33,342 bases of DNA from Acidimicrobiales bacterium (GTDB lineage: Bacteria > Actinomycetota > Acidimicrobiia > Acidimicrobiales > SHLQ01): assembly GCA_020629375.1 (NCBI GenBank), contig JAHDDK010000042.1, positions 1 through 33,342 on the forward strand. Reading direction: 5' to 3'. Positions 33,290 through 33,342 of this stretch are shown in pieces. The stretch's first letter is position 1; every line of letters begins with the position of its first letter. A model generated the notes under the pieces. It made no database searches and was not told where the DNA came from. It saw only the letters and a list, made by a program, of their open reading frames with translations. Both the position numbers and the translations under genes were made by a program.

Positions 33290-33342
33290 CGGGCTGTGGC
33301 GCAGCTTGGTTAGCGCGTCGGTCTGGGGGACCGAAGGTCGGA
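33290..33342 (+). tRNA. tRNA-Pro (anticodon GGG), 5' part; runs off the window end
   Basis: CGGGCTG acceptor strand, TG, D-arm GCGC-AGCTTGGTTA-GCGC, then anticodon arm TCGGT-CTGGGGG-ACCGA. The 7-nt loop reads C-T-GGG-G-G, so the anticodon is GGG. The T-arm and 3' acceptor lie beyond base 33342. The pattern matches bacterial tRNA-Pro closely. Confidence 0.93.

Overview
The window is a stretch of high-GC actinobacterial chromosome, most probably from class Acidimicrobiia. I infer this from gene order and protein style (KorAB, TlyA, an actinobacterial ADP-ribose Nudix enzyme, a TANNNT promoter style), not from a database match. It is housekeeping DNA: gene-dense, no gap over 300 bp, and no mobile element, prophage or CRISPR array that I can see.

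Layout. (1) 1-128: 3' end of a 5S rRNA and a strong hairpin terminator closing an rRNA operon. (2) 155-4411, plus strand: a TPR protein with a long Arg/Gly/Ser-rich N-terminus, then korA-korB, a 2-oxoacid (probably 2-oxoglutarate):ferredoxin oxidoreductase. (3) 4565-8920: a 1451-residue exported protein with a propeller-like N-terminal part and about twelve PKD/Ig-like repeats. (4) 8944-15965, minus strand: two units read as tlyA-nadK-recN and pyrG-Nudix-xerD-HD. (5) 16136-20481, plus strand: moxR-DUF58-tgpA, where the TgpA-type transglutaminase domain has lost its catalytic Cys and His. (6) 20512-21846, minus: DNA photolyase. (7) 21908-28050, plus: scpA-scpB-rluB-tyrA-aroA/cmk (one fused protein)-plsC. 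(8) 28036-29070, minus: ispH. (9) 29170-33261, plus: DUF512 radical SAM protein-der, then an RsbU/SpoIIE-type phosphatase and a small zinc-ribbon membrane protein. (10) 33290-end: start of a tRNA-Pro(GGG).

The tlyA-nadK-recN-pyrG-Nudix-xerD and scpA-scpB-rluB-cmk-der blocks match, as I recall it, the single same-strand run Rv1694-Rv1713 of Mycobacterium tuberculosis. Here the first block is inverted relative to the second, and moxR-DUF58-tgpA plus the photolyase lie at the junction.

The most notable observations are: a recurring TANNNT element 5-8 nt before start codons with no Shine-Dalgarno (nine genes), implying widespread leaderless transcription; a cysteine-free transglutaminase-like membrane protein in the MoxR/DUF58 operon; the AroA-cytidylate kinase fusion; and the giant PKD-repeat surface protein.
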